A stretch of DNA of 64,000 nucleotides from the NCBI GenBank assembly GCA_022497155.1, contig MU385787.1, forward strand, positions 1 through 64,000, written 5' to 3'. Under the pieces are notes generated by a model. That model worked only from the letters and a program-made list of their open reading frames with translations, was not told the origin of the DNA and did no database searches. Positions 34,437 to 46,352 of the stretch are shown piece by piece; the first letter of the stretch is position 1, and every line of letters begins with the position of its first letter. A program made the translations under genes and the position numbers. The stretch comes from Whalleya microplaca. Lineage: Eukaryota > Ascomycota > Sordariomycetes > Xylariales > Xylariaceae.

Positions 34437-36194
34437 ATGGATCGAGTACCTCCCGAGATTCTTCATCTCGTCTGCACCTATCTTTCGCCATCCGACACAC
34501 GATCTTTGCGCGTGTGTTGCAAGACCCTTGCAGATGTTGGTGCCCGCATCGTGTTCAGGAAGATCACATTTTCTCTTTGCAGAGCCGATTTCGAGAAATT
34601 ACATGCCATCGCCCAGCATCCTATTTTCAGCACATATGTCAAGTCACTAGTGTTCACACCTCGGATCACTCACTTTTTTTTATAATTATTTTTTCGACCC
34701 AAATATAGAAATTCTGATAATAATAATAATTATAATAAAAAAGAAAAAAAAATATGAATGATACTACCACCTGAAAATTGTTCTAACGAGTGGGATCGAT
34801 CCAAGACCCTCAAGGTGCACAGTCAAAGCAGGACTCGGAAGCCCCGCTGCTACACCAGGAGAGTTGCAAGTACGGATTTTATTAGGCCTTATAAATTTTA
34901 CTCTCGGGCATCGGCCCTGTATCGGCCCTGGTGGTTTACAGCGTTTGCATCAATTCAATCCAAGCTGTTAAGATACGCCCTATAGGGCTGAGGGTATGGG
35001 CCTACGCATAGCCGGCCTCTACAAGCTTGGCATGCTCCGAGAGCCAGCTAAGACGCTTGAAGAGTGCATAGATAATCATCGGTGCGACAACTTCCACCAA
35101 AGAGCACAGAGAAGCAAGAAAAGCTGACTTCCCGACAGCGAATTGCAAAAGAAGAGACCGGGGAGGTCTCGTAATCCCAGGCTACTTAGCATCTCTATAG
35201 ATGACATCCAGGAGCGCTATAACCACTATATGAGAAAGGTCGAGGAGCAGCGCCACATCTTATCCACGAAGGAAGATTTTACCCTACTAGGGGAGACCAT
35301 CTCGAAGCTCATCAATTTGCAGTCGGTCGAACTTTCTACCAAATTTTGGTTCGAGGTACGTAGGTATATCCTTTAGCAGCTCCTTTCTCCAGCTTACGTA
35401 TGTATCAGGAGCGTAGTGTTCGGCAGACGGAAGCGCTCCTACAAAGATTGACTTGTTCCGGCATCAAACTACACTCATTCGTTGTCAGCGGACTCGATGT
35501 ATTTCATGTTGAGCCAACTTTCTTTGACCAGATCATCCTCGCTTGCAACTGTCTAACGAGCATTGATCTTCAATTCGATACGTGTAAGGTCCTCGAACCT
35601 AAAGAGGGGGCGATTATTCGCGCAATTAACAAAACACCGGCCAATACCGGTATTTTGGCTGCTTTTCTCCAGAGCTTTCCCAGTCTCGTCAGATTATCAG
35701 TTGGCACCACTTATACTGGGCCAGATAAGCCAGGTCTTACCAGCCTTAGCCACGTTGTATCTCCGAGCTTCAAATGGCAATTCTTACGCCACTTTGGCTT
35801 GAAGGGAATCCAGATCGAGAGGCATGAATTGTTAAATTTCTTCAAGCTGCATCAGGCCACGCTGAAGAGCATATCCATGGACAACTGCGCGCTCGGCAGC
35901 ACCTCGTGGACTCGGCTTTTTAGGCAGATGAAAGGGCTTTTAAAGCTCGAAGACATATGCATTTCAGGGAATACCTGTGGTTGGGTAGAGGCTGAATCTG
36001 ATTATGCTGAACCTGTGGTTGTCGGTGAATCACGGGAAAATTGGTCGCTCGGATATCCTGAGGCGGAGAAAGAAAGTTTTCTGACAACTCAGCTTTCTGC
36101 TTGGTTCCTTAACGACAAAACGCCTTATCCTCTAAAACATCATCGCATGTTTTTCATGTCGAGCCATGCAGAATGTGATTCAGTCGACTGGTAG
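34437..36194 (+). pseudogene. F-box gene broken by insertion and stop codon
   Basis: The first part (34437-34685) is a clear F-box (RVPPEILHLVCTYLSPSDTR, then LRVCCKTLADVG) continuing to SLVFTPRITHF. The frame then runs into AT-rich foreign-looking sequence at about 34681-35000. Coding resemblance resumes near 35030 (LEECIDNHRCDNFHQRA), is cut by an in-frame TGA at 35125-35127, and continues as LPDSELQKKRPGRSRNPRLL, then a helix ending FWFE at 35355. A good 53-bp intron (35356-35408, GTACGT to ATCAG) leads to the last exon, 35409-36194, which carries leucine-rich-like segments (LTSIDLQFDTCKVL, LRHFGLKGIQIE). The parent would have been an F-box/LRR-like ubiquitin-ligase adaptor. The insertion plus the stop make an active product unlikely. 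Confidence 0.7.
34681..34880 (-). mobile_element. Possible tRNA-derived SINE-like insertion
   Basis: On the minus strand, an A-box-like motif TGGTGTAGCAGCGG (34844-34857) is followed 55 bp later by a B-box-like motif GGATCGATCCC (34792-34802), the layout of a tRNA with a long variable arm, and then by an AT-rich (ATT)n and poly-T tail down to about 34685. It splits the F-box pseudogene. The far boundary (possibly near 35020) and target duplications are not clear, so this could also be a decayed tRNA-like fragment of another repeat. Confidence 0.35.
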
Positions 36195-37221
36195 ACTTTA
36201 AGAGACTGGACGACCCACATGATAGTCTATGGGGCATCCCTTTAGGGTTCTAAAGATAGCTAGATTTAGACTTTACAGCAATCAACGGGCATTCATGATA
36301 TAGCTGTGGTATCAACTAGCAGGGCAAGTGCTCTTCGTTCTTATCTGCTGGAAACATATAAGATTACATAGACCGCCCGTCGAAGCTCTACCACAGTCCT
36401 ACGGGTAATCGAGACTTGCCTAATACTCAAACTTAGTTTTCCGGTTGTGAGCTCATAGTTCCATGAGGCTGTTTCTATGTCAGCAAGCTTTCTTGTGAAC
36501 ACATAAGTGTAGAAATACATTCGAATACTGGTGTGAAATCATATCGGCGGTTGAAGGCAAATAACCTACTCTCAGCTATGTTGCAAAGTGGAATTATCTA
36601 ATAGACTTCACAAATAATGATTCGCATCTCCTTTAATATTCATGAAGCAAATAAGTCTTTAGTAGTTTCCAAGGCAATAGCTATCGTGGATCGTGATGAG
36701 GCAGCATAGGAGCATTGTATGGACGCGACACTGTTATGTAAGCCTATCACACAATCGACAGCATAGTATCCGCTATATAAGAAGTGGATAAAGTCCTCCT
36801 TGACAATATCAGGAGGGCGGCGTATTCCACATCTTCAAAGCATCCTAATATGGAAACTCCATTTTGAGGATCAGTAACGACAGTACTTGTATAAATGACG
36901 CTAGGAATTGTTCCTACTGATGAACACTGAACTGAGAAGAATATTCTGCATTGTGTAAGTCTCCTTTTGTGGAATACTCGATTGCGAATATTGGGGGTCT
37001 TGCCAAGGTAGGTACAAGGATTTGAAGGATTCCTTGCCAGTATGTATCATTCCTAGATGACCACAACTTTCTACTACTAATACGACCGACAAGATTTTAG
37101 TAATCCTCATCCCTCCCTATAATTCCCAAGGGATATGAGTATATATATTTGCTACATTCTAGTCAACTAAATGTTGTGACATATGAACACAACATCATTT
37201 CAATTTTATCAATTTTTCATA
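36195..37221. other. Intergenic spacer
   Basis: No supported gene. A TATATATA stretch at 37140-37148 precedes the small secreted ORF at 37222 by about 75 bp. Confidence 0.5.
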
Positions 37222-37368
37222 ATGCGAATTTTTACTCTAGTAATGATAGCAGCAGTTACAGTCGGAGCTTTTCCTCCCCCTCTGCCTCAAAGTGCAGCCA
37301 CTATGAGTGAAAATACAGGCATTGAGTATTACCCACCGAGACATTTGATCCAAAGCATAGAGCTCTAA
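37222..37368 (+). CDS. Candidate tiny secreted peptide (48 aa)
   Basis: From the ATG at 37222 the frame encodes MRIFTLVMIAAVTVGAF, a good signal peptide with a predicted cut near residue 18-20, followed by about 30 residues rich in Pro, Glu, Tyr and Ser and without Cys. A TATA-like stretch lies 75 bp upstream. The frame stays open 13 codons further upstream to another ATG (37183), but that start would bury the signal peptide. It could be the first exon of a longer gene or a chance frame; there are no recognisable family features. Confidence 0.35.
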   Translation: MRIFTLVMIAAVTVGAFPPPLPQSAATMSENTGIEYYPPRHLIQSIEL

Positions 37369-38611
37369 TATCTCAGCAGACAGTATGATAAAAGGCAAGG
37401 CATACAATGGGACACTAACCGTGCCCTATCCTGTTGTGTGAGTCACTTGTTGTGCCCTGCCTATGACTCGCATACTTGAGTTGAAACGCCCATCCACTTA
37501 CCCTCCATCCTAGATTTTTTTAATGCACGTATGCTATACTCAACATGTCACCCCATACGACTACCAAAGAGACACAAATTTGTAAGTCCCTATCCTGTCT
37601 AAGTTATGGGTAGCGTTGGGTCATGGTCTCAGTTCAACATTTTAACTTCGACGTAGTTGTCTTACGTATTCAAATTCGTTGGATAATGCACGTTACTGCG
37701 AGGGTCGAGAGCGTGCCTATCGCCTTGCATTTCCTATCAGAGCTCCTAATGGAGACGAAGCTCTAATAGCAAATCGTGTATGTAGAGGTGGGAATTAGGT
37801 TCCATGTGAAAGCTTGTATAAACGCAGAGAGAAAAGACGTGTGGTCTTGGATGTACAAGGGTACAGCGAGCTGGAAATATGTTATGACTGGAGGGATCTA
37901 TTTTAATAATATCGTGGCATACGCATTTCTAGCTACATATTAATATCTCTAATCCCTATGTCTCGCAAAATGAAACTCCCCTGAAGTGGTACAGAACAGA
38001 AGCAATATTGAGGTAGTACATATCAGGGCTTATAGGTCGTGAGAACATTACTAATAAGTTACTAATACGCTTTCACAGGCTTTCCCGCAAATAATTACGA
38101 CGCATTCACAAGTGATAGGTAAACACATAAAATTCCAGATGTATTCAATTATCAGATGATCTTCTGCGGTTGTGAATATGGATAGGGGTTACACCATGAT
38201 TCAGGACGTATAACCTAGAACAAAGAGGTCATTAGTTTGACAATACCAATCATCAGCTCAGGCCATGCTCTTAGCGAGTTACATGTCACCTCATCCAGCT
38301 GTTTGTTTCTGTCTAGATTGGATCTGGCTGTCAGCAAACTGTCGCCAGTCGCTAACTCTCGACACAAGTCTGCGAGTCACTCAAGTTCAAGGTGACTAAG
38401 TCGATATCATCTGTAGCGTCAGAAGACTTAGTCACCAATCACTTCGGTGTTTTTTTCCTCATTTGCGTCTACGAAGCTATTTTGTTTGCAGATATCAGCA
38501 AGTCGATACATCTTCTTTCCCTAATATCCTTCTCTAGACTCTACCAAGCATATTACCTTTGACCCTGGGGGAAACACTGGGTAATACTATTGTCCGCTGA
38601 ATATCGGCAAC
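37369..38611. other. Intergenic spacer
   Basis: No supported gene; this is the promoter side of the LysM gene, whose ATG is at 38612. Confidence 0.5.
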
Positions 38612-39787
38612 ATGCGCGCCTTTATATCGATCATTATTGCAGTGGCACACGTCGGTCGGGCCGTAGGCCTTACTGAAGAGTTCACCAGCACAACTACCAT
38701 AACAATAACTCCGATAATCACCGAGACATGGCTTACAACTATCACAGCTAGCTGCAATGCTAGCTCAGATGGACCGCTTTCGGCTTCGTCTTTTACAAGC
38801 CATGAGAGTGTCACCGCGAATACTTCGACGTCACGGACCACGAGCGCGACAAGTGATCATACTACTCCAAGCCTAGTTTCATCTTCTACTGAGCAGCATC
38901 CGTCTGTTAAAACGGTTGGTACACTGACAGTATCCGGATTTATCGTGAAGTCCTCGACAACAAGTTCAGTTGCCGAGCCTACGGCTGCCGAGTATCAAGA
39001 ATTCCATCCTTGGGATAACACCAACGAGATTGACGGAGCTCGGCAGCACACGACTGATACTCGAAACCCCTCTACAGGTCACCATCTTCAGCATAGAAGT
39101 CCAGGAATGTCCCATAGCCTGTGCCGCACTTTACATTCAATCCAGCGGGGAGAGACCTGCGACTCTATCAGCAAAGACAATGGGGTTCCAGTAAACCAAC
39201 TACTGATGGCCAACCCAGCGTTGAAAGGCAAATGCGACGAGCTACCAGAAGGAGAAGTAATATGTATACCGTATCCTGTAAGTCACTGTATCTCTCAACA
39301 CTTCTTAACACAGTTGCTTACAATAAAAATCAAGATCGTCCCTAGGTCCAGGCCCGACAGCACTGGATGCTACCAGAGAGTACCGGCGCCACAAGGGAAG
39401 CAAAGTTGCGATACGGTCGCTGCGGTAGCTGCCCAGCATAATACCACGCTCGACGAGCTCCTTCGATTGAACTCAGGCTTGCACTTGTATGCCTACGGGA
39501 ACTGCACTGTTCTTGTAGAACAGATAGTAATGTGCGTCAATGGAATCATTGGACCAGTAAACGATTCTGGAAAAAGTCCTGTTGGAACTATGGAGTTGCC
39601 TAAACCAGAGTCTAATATCGGCACTACCATTTCGGAAACTATTACTTCAGTAGAAGCCTCCTCAGCAACCGAAACTACCTCGTCTGCGATTACGACCTCG
39701 TCTGCGATTACGGCCTCATCTGCGATTGGGGCTTCTCTCACCTATTCAACCACAAGCGATACTTTGACAGTCATACCGATCCAATAG
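38612..39787 (+). CDS. Secreted LysM-domain protein (372 aa spliced)
   Basis: Exon 1 is 38612-39277, the intron is 39278-39334 (57 bp, GTAAGT, CTTAAC, CAAG) and exon 2 is 39335-39787. The intron is a multiple of three without stops, so the unspliced frame is also open. A signal peptide (MRAFISIIIAVAHVGRAVG) is followed by a Ser/Thr-rich, probably O-glycosylated stretch to about residue 165. LysM1 lies at about 170-222 (HSIQRGETCDSISKDNGV, NPALKGKC, CIPYP). A second, weaker LysM-like unit lies at about 245-290 (QSCDTVAAVAAQHNTTLDEL, LNSGLHLY, CVNG). The C-terminus is again Ser/Thr-rich with short SSAIT repeats. LysM modules bind chitin or other GlcNAc polymers; secreted fungal LysM proteins can shield hyphae or dampen plant immunity, but this cannot be told from sequence. 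Confidence 0.82.
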   Translation: MRAFISIIIAVAHVGRAVGLTEEFTSTTTITITPIITETWLTTITASCNASSDGPLSASSFTSHESVTANTSTSRTTSATSDHTTPSLVSSSTEQHPSVKTVGTLTVSGFIVKSSTTSSVAEPTAAEYQEFHPWDNTNEIDGARQHTTDTRNPSTGHHLQHRSPGMSHSLCRTLHSIQRGETCDSISKDNGVPVNQLLMANPALKGKCDELPEGEVICIPYPVSHCISQHFLTQLLTIKIKIVPRSRPDSTGCYQRVPAPQGKQSCDTVAAVAAQHNTTLDELLRLNSGLHLYAYGNCTVLVEQIVMCVNGIIGPVNDSGKSPVGTMELPKPESNIGTTISETITSVEASSATETTSSAITTSSAITASSAIGASLTYSTTSDTLTVIPIQ

Positions 39788-41297
39788 CCCCGTAAAGGTT
39801 AGGTGAACCACCATGGCTGACCTATCAGATTTGGAGACGAATGGATTGTGAAGCAATACGAACCCTTGAATGCTTCTTGGCTATGGTTTTGCTATTGCAT
39901 ACTCTATTCTAGGTGTGTTTGTGGGTAACAGAACTAATATTGGCTCTGGTTATCTTGGGAAAGGGTGTGGGATAGGAAAGTGTGATTGCGTGGTTTCTGG
40001 CTGCAGTGCATTGTAATCGAGGTCTACTATAGTATGTCTTACAGCACATAATAGCTATATTTGCTTTACCTCCAAACACTCTCAGTCATATGCATAACTA
40101 CCGCATAGGACTATAATGGGATTTTTGATTCGCGAGTAGGAAATTGATAGGGACCCTCCGTTATTCTACATGGCGCAGACCGCTATATATACGGATTCTT
40201 ACAATGGCGTTTTCGGTAGCCATAATCCTTAGTTGACCTAATTCAGCTGCATAGTCTATTTTGTCATGCTGCCACAGATAAGCTCCAGTGAACAAATATT
40301 GGTAATCAGTTTGATAGATAAAACAGGTCACACTTTCGTAGCTGGAAATAATTTAGAAAAAGGTAGGGTTTCTGTTTTACTATATGATATCAGATATTCC
40401 ATAGTTCTTGTCATACAGATGTAAAAGTGCCCCTTGCATGTGACTGCCCAGTCTGACACATTTGGAATCACGGTGTCCCGATGTAGTCGCAGCTGCTTAC
40501 GGAACCCATGTCGCGCACATATAGCTTCAAAAGGAACCCCCTTGCTGACTCCTGAGAGACGTGATAAATGATGTATATTGGGACAGGCCAATATCCTATC
40601 AGTGCCTGGTGTTCTGTTTAACACTGTTTTACTACTGTTGGCTTCTCACTATCGTGTATATATGTGAAAGATCTACATCAGCAACGGAGCCACATTGATA
40701 GATAGTGCTGACCTTTCTGAAGCTGTCTACTACACTGATGTATGATCATCTACTGATTATGCTAACATGCAGCTCGTGTAGTGTATCAGTTTCTACCCAC
40801 ATATAATACCAGTGTCTTTGCTGATCTATTCTAGATCATTTCACCTAATTACCTGTATGTTGGATTATAAATCTCGTTACTAACTGAAGACAGTGGGTAC
40901 GATGAATCAGCCTAAACTTGGAACGACCCGCCTTGAGAAATGTTACTCAGCTAAGGGATACTATTAGGTACTATACAATGATTATTGTGAGAGTAGGGGT
41001 TTCGTTTCCTATGCCTCTGCTTGAATGGGCAGCACCCATCCTCATTTGCTGAATTACGATAGCTGTTGTAAGAGCTGGTAGAAACAGAAACCTCTCTGCC
41101 AAAAGAAATGCCAGTAATGTCTCTATTATTCTGTATATATAACTGGAGGTGATCCTAGGACATGTTTAAACTAAATAGTATTCCTTCAATTTGCACAAGT
41201 ACTTCCAGAAGAAACATACCGAACCAGTGCGGTAACATACACTCCCTATATTTGAAACACTTTCCCGCTTCTTCTCAAACAGCTTCCTTATAACATA
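39788..41297. other. Intergenic spacer
   Basis: A 98-codon minus-strand frame at 40328-40624 has no recognisable motif and is probably chance. It contains the P450 promoter region. Confidence 0.5.
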
Positions 41298-43011
41298 ATG
41301 GGTCCTATCTTCTCTGCAATGGCTGTCGAGGAAGCCTTCATCATTATGAGTATCATAGCTGTATTGCTGATCATTGGTGCAAAATCATTCTTCATGTTGT
41401 TTGAATACGACAAAAGCCCTTGGTTTCGTACCCAGAAACCGTCACATCGTTTTACGATTCCTCAAGTCCCCTCTCTTCCCATACTAGGAAGTCTAATCCA
41501 AATAGGACATGATCATGTCCGTAATCTTAGGGCTTGGGCTCAAGAATATGGTCCTATATTCTTCATTCGTCTCGGCAATAGGGTAACTATCTGCTCCTTC
41601 TAGGACCCTGCTTTTAGTAGTCCCATATACTAACCAGAGATAGCGCCTTGTCATCGCCAATTCTCCTGAGTCCATCAAATATCTCTGGCTCAAACACCAT
41701 GATGCTCTGATCTCACGTCCACGGATGCACACTTTCCACGATGTAGCTGCGGATGGTAAGAATTTCACCATTGGATCCTCGCCATGGAGTGACTCTTGCA
41801 AACTTTTACGCAAGATCGTGGCTCGAAATTCTAGTCGTTCCGCCATCCAAGCCCATGTTCCGGTCATCGACTTTTTCACTACAGAAGTCATTGCAAGACT
41901 CTTCCAAGATGGATGCGCTAGCGCACAGGATCTTGATCCAGGCGCTTACATACACGAGTACTCTATCAATGTAGTTTTACGACTCTACTTCGGAACATCC
42001 CTGCACTATGATGACCAAGCAGACGCGGAACTTATGCGAAAGATAATCTACAGCGAGCGCGAGATGGCGAAACTGCGATCCATGGGCAACAACTGGCAAG
42101 ACTATCTCCCTCTACTTCGCCTATGGCCGGTGCGGGACTTTCATGCCACCAAGTTGAAGAAAATCCAAGACGAATTTATGGACACATTTTTTGAGCGGCT
42201 GCAGAGAGATATTAATGCGGGCGTTAGCGAGCAATGTGTGGTGGGTGACATCTTGAACAGTGAGGAGAGTCAATTGAGTAGAACCCAGATCAAGACCCTC
42301 TGTCTCTCTACCATTGGCGCTAGCGTTCTGAGTGTACCGGGGAACCTGATTATGGCCATTGCATGGCTGAGCTCTGTGGCTGGTCAGACCACACAGCAAC
42401 ATATATGGGAAGATATCCAGGCCAACTATCCTAATGGAGATGCATGGGAGCGCGTGGTGTATGAAGAGAAGGTGGCGAGTCTCACAGCCTTTATGAAGGA
42501 ATCGCTACGGTATTTCTCTTCACAGCCACTGTCGTTGTCGCGACAAAGCGTCAAGGATATCGAGTATGCCGGTGCTACCATACCAGCGGGTACCGAATTT
42601 CACATGAATGCGTGGGCAGCCAATCACGACTCAGCCAAGTACGACAGACCATTCGTCCTTCAACCTGACCGTTTCCTTCGCAGAGCTGATGAGCATACCG
42701 TTGACGGAAAGGAGAAGGAGGTCGAACATTTTTCTTTCGGCGTTGGGTCACGTATGTGCCCAGGTATGCATTTAGGGAATCGGATGTTATATGCAATGTT
42801 GGCGAGGCTAATACTTGCGTACCGTGTGTTGCCGGCGACGGAAGAGAAAGACTTACCGGAGCTGAACGCACTTGAATGTCGGTTGAATCGCAATGACCTC
42901 GCGCTGGACCCTAAGCCGTTCAAATGCGGATTTGAGCCAAGAGGATCGCCTGACTTGGGAAGAATCGCAACAACTTTGAAGAGTAGTGCGGTGCTGTCTG
43001 CCTGTGAGTAA
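41298..43011 (+). CDS. Cytochrome P450, CYP504-like (550 aa)
   Basis: Exon 1 is 41298-41582 and exon 2 is 41644-43011; the 61-bp intron runs from GTAACT to GATAG with a TACTAAC branch, and the joined frame reads LGNRRLVIANSPESIKYLW. An N-terminal membrane anchor (IIMSIIAVLLIIGAKSFFML) precedes the proline-rich hinge (IPQVPSLPILGSL). The ExxR helix is KESLRYF, the PERF region is VLQPDRFLR and the haem-binding loop is FSFGVGSRMCPG with Cys about residue 467. The most similar family I know is CYP504, fungal phenylacetate 2-hydroxylases, but the substrate is not predictable. It sits alone between LysM and DUF1996 genes. Confidence 0.88.
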
Positions 43012-43423
43012 AGGGGAGAGGGAGAGCTCATGTAACGGGTAGCTTGCACTCTTGCGTGGATGTAGTTCGATACTTGACTCATTATCACTTTTGACCTATA
43101 GGTATTATGCAGTTGACAGCTCTGCCTAAACATCGGGGAGATCAACCCCAAACTTGTTCTACTACGTATCTCGAATATGATTTGCAAGCGAAGCTTCCAT
43201 ATCTTTTGGCATTGTTCGTTTTAGATAATCCAGATCACATGAATTGGCTGACTAACGCTACCTAGCCATGGTCTCGTGGGAAAGGGGTGAATACACAGGG
43301 CGCAATTTACATACACAATGACAGTATACAAGCTAAACCCCCCAGGCAAAGAGGCCCATAAACCCAACGGTGTGTTGGTATCAGAGGTAGTTTTCATGTT
43401 TTGGCCCTTGGCAATGCCCTCCT
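43012..43423. other. Convergent 3' spacer
   Basis: It lies between the ends of the P450 and DUF1996 genes. No gene is supported. Confidence 0.55.
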
Positions 43424-45064
43424 TTAGATGACCGGGTGTCCACCGGGTAATTCGGTAAGCCCTGCCGGGGGGAAAAGAGTTAGCAGGTGGAAGACTGCTC
43501 GGGATGGAAATTTCCATGACCTACAACTATCGATATCCTCTTTGACCATGTCGGGAACTTTGCACTGGTTCTGCTGAGCGATGCCCTGACTCTTAAGCAT
43601 CGGAGCGGAGACGTAGGTATGACCGTCCATAGCCCGTTGTAGTGAATCATCCTATTTCACATGGACTTGTTAGAGATGATTTGGCTCGTAGTCTTTGGGA
43701 GCTCTCGGGAGTGACATAGGAGGTAAACACCAGGTACACAACTCCATGTCTTGCGAGCAAACTGCTCCTGGAACCAACTGGATGGGAAATAAAAGACCAT
43801 CAAGTTACTAACCTTCCAACCAAACATGTAATCAGCATGGGAAGCGTAACCAGTCGAATCGCCCGTGGCCCATACGAATGGCTGTTCATTTGGATCATCG
43901 GGCCAGTCTGCTTTGTTGTTGAACGCCCTGGTATCCCAGACGGTCTCGAGCATAAGTTGGGGCAGTTTGACCGGATGGGTAGAGGGACAAGCGCCTCCAG
44001 ATTCGAAGGTACCAGTTTCCGGGTACGAGACATGGTCTTGATGATTGGGAGAATCGAGGTTCTTACCGTCCCAACAGGTTGGGAAACGATGGTTTGCCAT
44101 GATACCGAGTGTACAAGGTTGAGCAGGAAAGCCTATGGTTTCTGGAGCACGAGTGCCCTGGTTTTCCATACAGATATATGTCAATTGTCGGAACTTTCTA
44201 GCTTGTTCACGGTTATTGAACGTTGAATCGCCAACGAGCATGCGGAAGCCAGGCTTGAACGCTGTAACTGTTGACCTTTGCGCGGTATCGAATAGGGCAT
44301 CAGTCATATAGTAGACGACCTTCGAGTTACGTTAGCCGGGTATTGGACTAGAATAAAATTTAATCGGTACTTACCACTAGAGTGTGAGGAGTCAATATTG
44401 ACTTTCTACGTATTTTGATGAATAATAGGATGTTATAAAACTTGTTTCAGGAGCTTTTGGCTATCCCCCCTAACAGGAAATTCGGGCTCCTTAACAAGCT
44501 ACAGGGGGATAATGACTTACTGCCGCCCTGAGTTCCCTCCATGCCTGCTTGAGCCACTATATGCAGTTCGAAGTTAGCAAATGCTATTTTCAGGTAGTTG
44601 TGGGGCCCCTGAGTGTGTCTTCGTAGTATGAATCTCAGAAATATATGAACAAGGCGGACAGAAGTCCCCTGACAAGATAATATCGAAAGGCAACGCTGAA
44701 TACGTACTCTGCGGGACTCTTTTGAATGTGCCATTCTTTGCACGGAAGAAGAGTACAGCGGTCCAATAATTAGAGAAGTCCTCAGAGAACTGGCAACTTG
44801 TACACGTGGAAAGCGCCGCGAGATCATGCGTCCCGGGCTCCATCGACACGTTGAAAGAATCCTGTGGGTTGTTAGTCACGAGGATTCATATAGAACTACA
44901 ATACGTACGCCACCTATGATCTGATGAAGATGGGATGAAGGATTTTGGCCAGGTTCGACTAGGGGATCGAGACGCTGGACGGTGAGACCAGCACAGCCGA
45001 ATCGAAGAAGCGCGCTGGCGGGTGCAAGCAGCCCGAAGGCAGCGGCACATGTATTGAACTTCAT
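43424..45064 (-). CDS. Secreted DUF1996 protein (369 aa, 6 exons incl. a 2-nt exon)
   Basis: Exons are 44909-45064, 44708-44861, 44521-44583, 44375-44376, 43813-44319 and 43424-43651, in total 370 codons including stop. A signal peptide (MKFNTCAAAFGLLAPASALL) is followed by DUF1996 hallmarks: HLHQIIGG, FNVSM, CTSCQFSEDFSNYWTAVLFF, KPGFRMLVGD, FPTCWDGKNLDSPNHQDHVS, GACPSTHPVKLPQL and a final LPGGHP. The conserved GGMxVYY segment can only be built if the two bases TG at 44375-44376 form an exon, flanked by perfect CTCTAG and GTAAGT sites. DUF1996 proteins are secreted, often next to WSC or cellulose-binding domains, and their biochemical role is unknown. If the micro-exon is wrong, the gene carries a frameshift. 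Confidence 0.78.
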
Positions 45065-46352
45065 CTTCGACGAATCTCTTTACTGTCAACTTGAGTATGT
45101 TGCTGATACTCAAGTAAAAATGAAAAGAGGAAAGACATAAGTCATAGTTATGGTCATGGGTATGGTGATCATTACTTCTTCGTATACAACTGCCGTATCT
45201 CCCACGCCTGCTCAGAAACTAAGCTTGAGATTTTATTTCGGAAAATATCGCTGAGCAATATCGGAAAAACCTTCCGATAGGTGACCAAGGTCGACTTGGA
45301 TCTCGGCTAATGTTGACAGCGTTTACTGGTCCGGGACTTGGAGACGGATATCGAGGGAGTGATCCAACACACTACAGGTAGCCTCACCCGCTGATTCCAT
45401 ACATGACGTATCCGAATGGAATGCTATTTTTACCTAACTAGTAGATTCCTTTGTGCTGTGATCACGATCAAGCGGCCTTCTGGAGTACGACCGTTAAGGA
45501 TCTTAACTATCCAAACATAACAACGAGTGCGGGGAAGTTCCCTCAACGAGATGAGTGCCGTTCTTGTTGCAAAAACTATATTCCGTGAAGCTGACAGAAG
45601 TATGTATAGATAAGTACTGGTGGGCGAGTATGACTCCTATTTCATTCACCTTGAAAGACAAAGTACAGTAGCCTACATCAGAGCCACTTCCTAGAGATGG
45701 CCACACGACACTAAAGTGATTGCACTGCATATCACACCAATGAAATAGTGTATATCTTTAGTCGAAGATTGTGTGAAGTCTTGATGCAGTATCTGTAGCT
45801 ATTCTTGGCAATTCGTCTACCGTCGTGGCCAGGAACTCCTGTCTTTTGCCCTTGTGTCTACTCACCCCTGTATAATGACTACACAGATATTTTATATGAT
45901 ACCCTAGCCATCTACCACAGCTAAATCAGTGTGATATCTAGAGGATGACGTTTTGTTCAAGCCAAAGCAGACTTTGCACCCCACAGCTACAGTAAGCTTG
46001 TACCGACGCCTATAAGACGTAATGACTCATGTAGGTTTCCTTCTTGCTGGCTCCTCCGCTCAATCAACTGGTAAACTATAGTATTTTGCACAATATGCTT
46101 GGCAAATGGGGGTAGGTGACCAATTTTCGGGTGTTACATGTAGCCAGGAAGCCTGCCTCCGGTTGCGAGTGCCGTGCTCGGCTAATATGAAGGGAGTCAA
46201 CACACACAATGCATATTTAATCTAACGCCCTCGAAATGATTCTTACAACATTTGTGTACTGATATTCTTGAACCTGTTCAGTGGATAGTTTCGCCGTGGT
46301 CTTTCAACTCTAAAATCGCCTTGACAAAAATCGGTCTCCGGCACCCTTGCCC
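45065..46352. other. Divergent promoter spacer
   Basis: It lies between the DUF1996 gene (minus) and the Cys-rich secreted gene (plus). No coding gene is supported. Confidence 0.5.
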
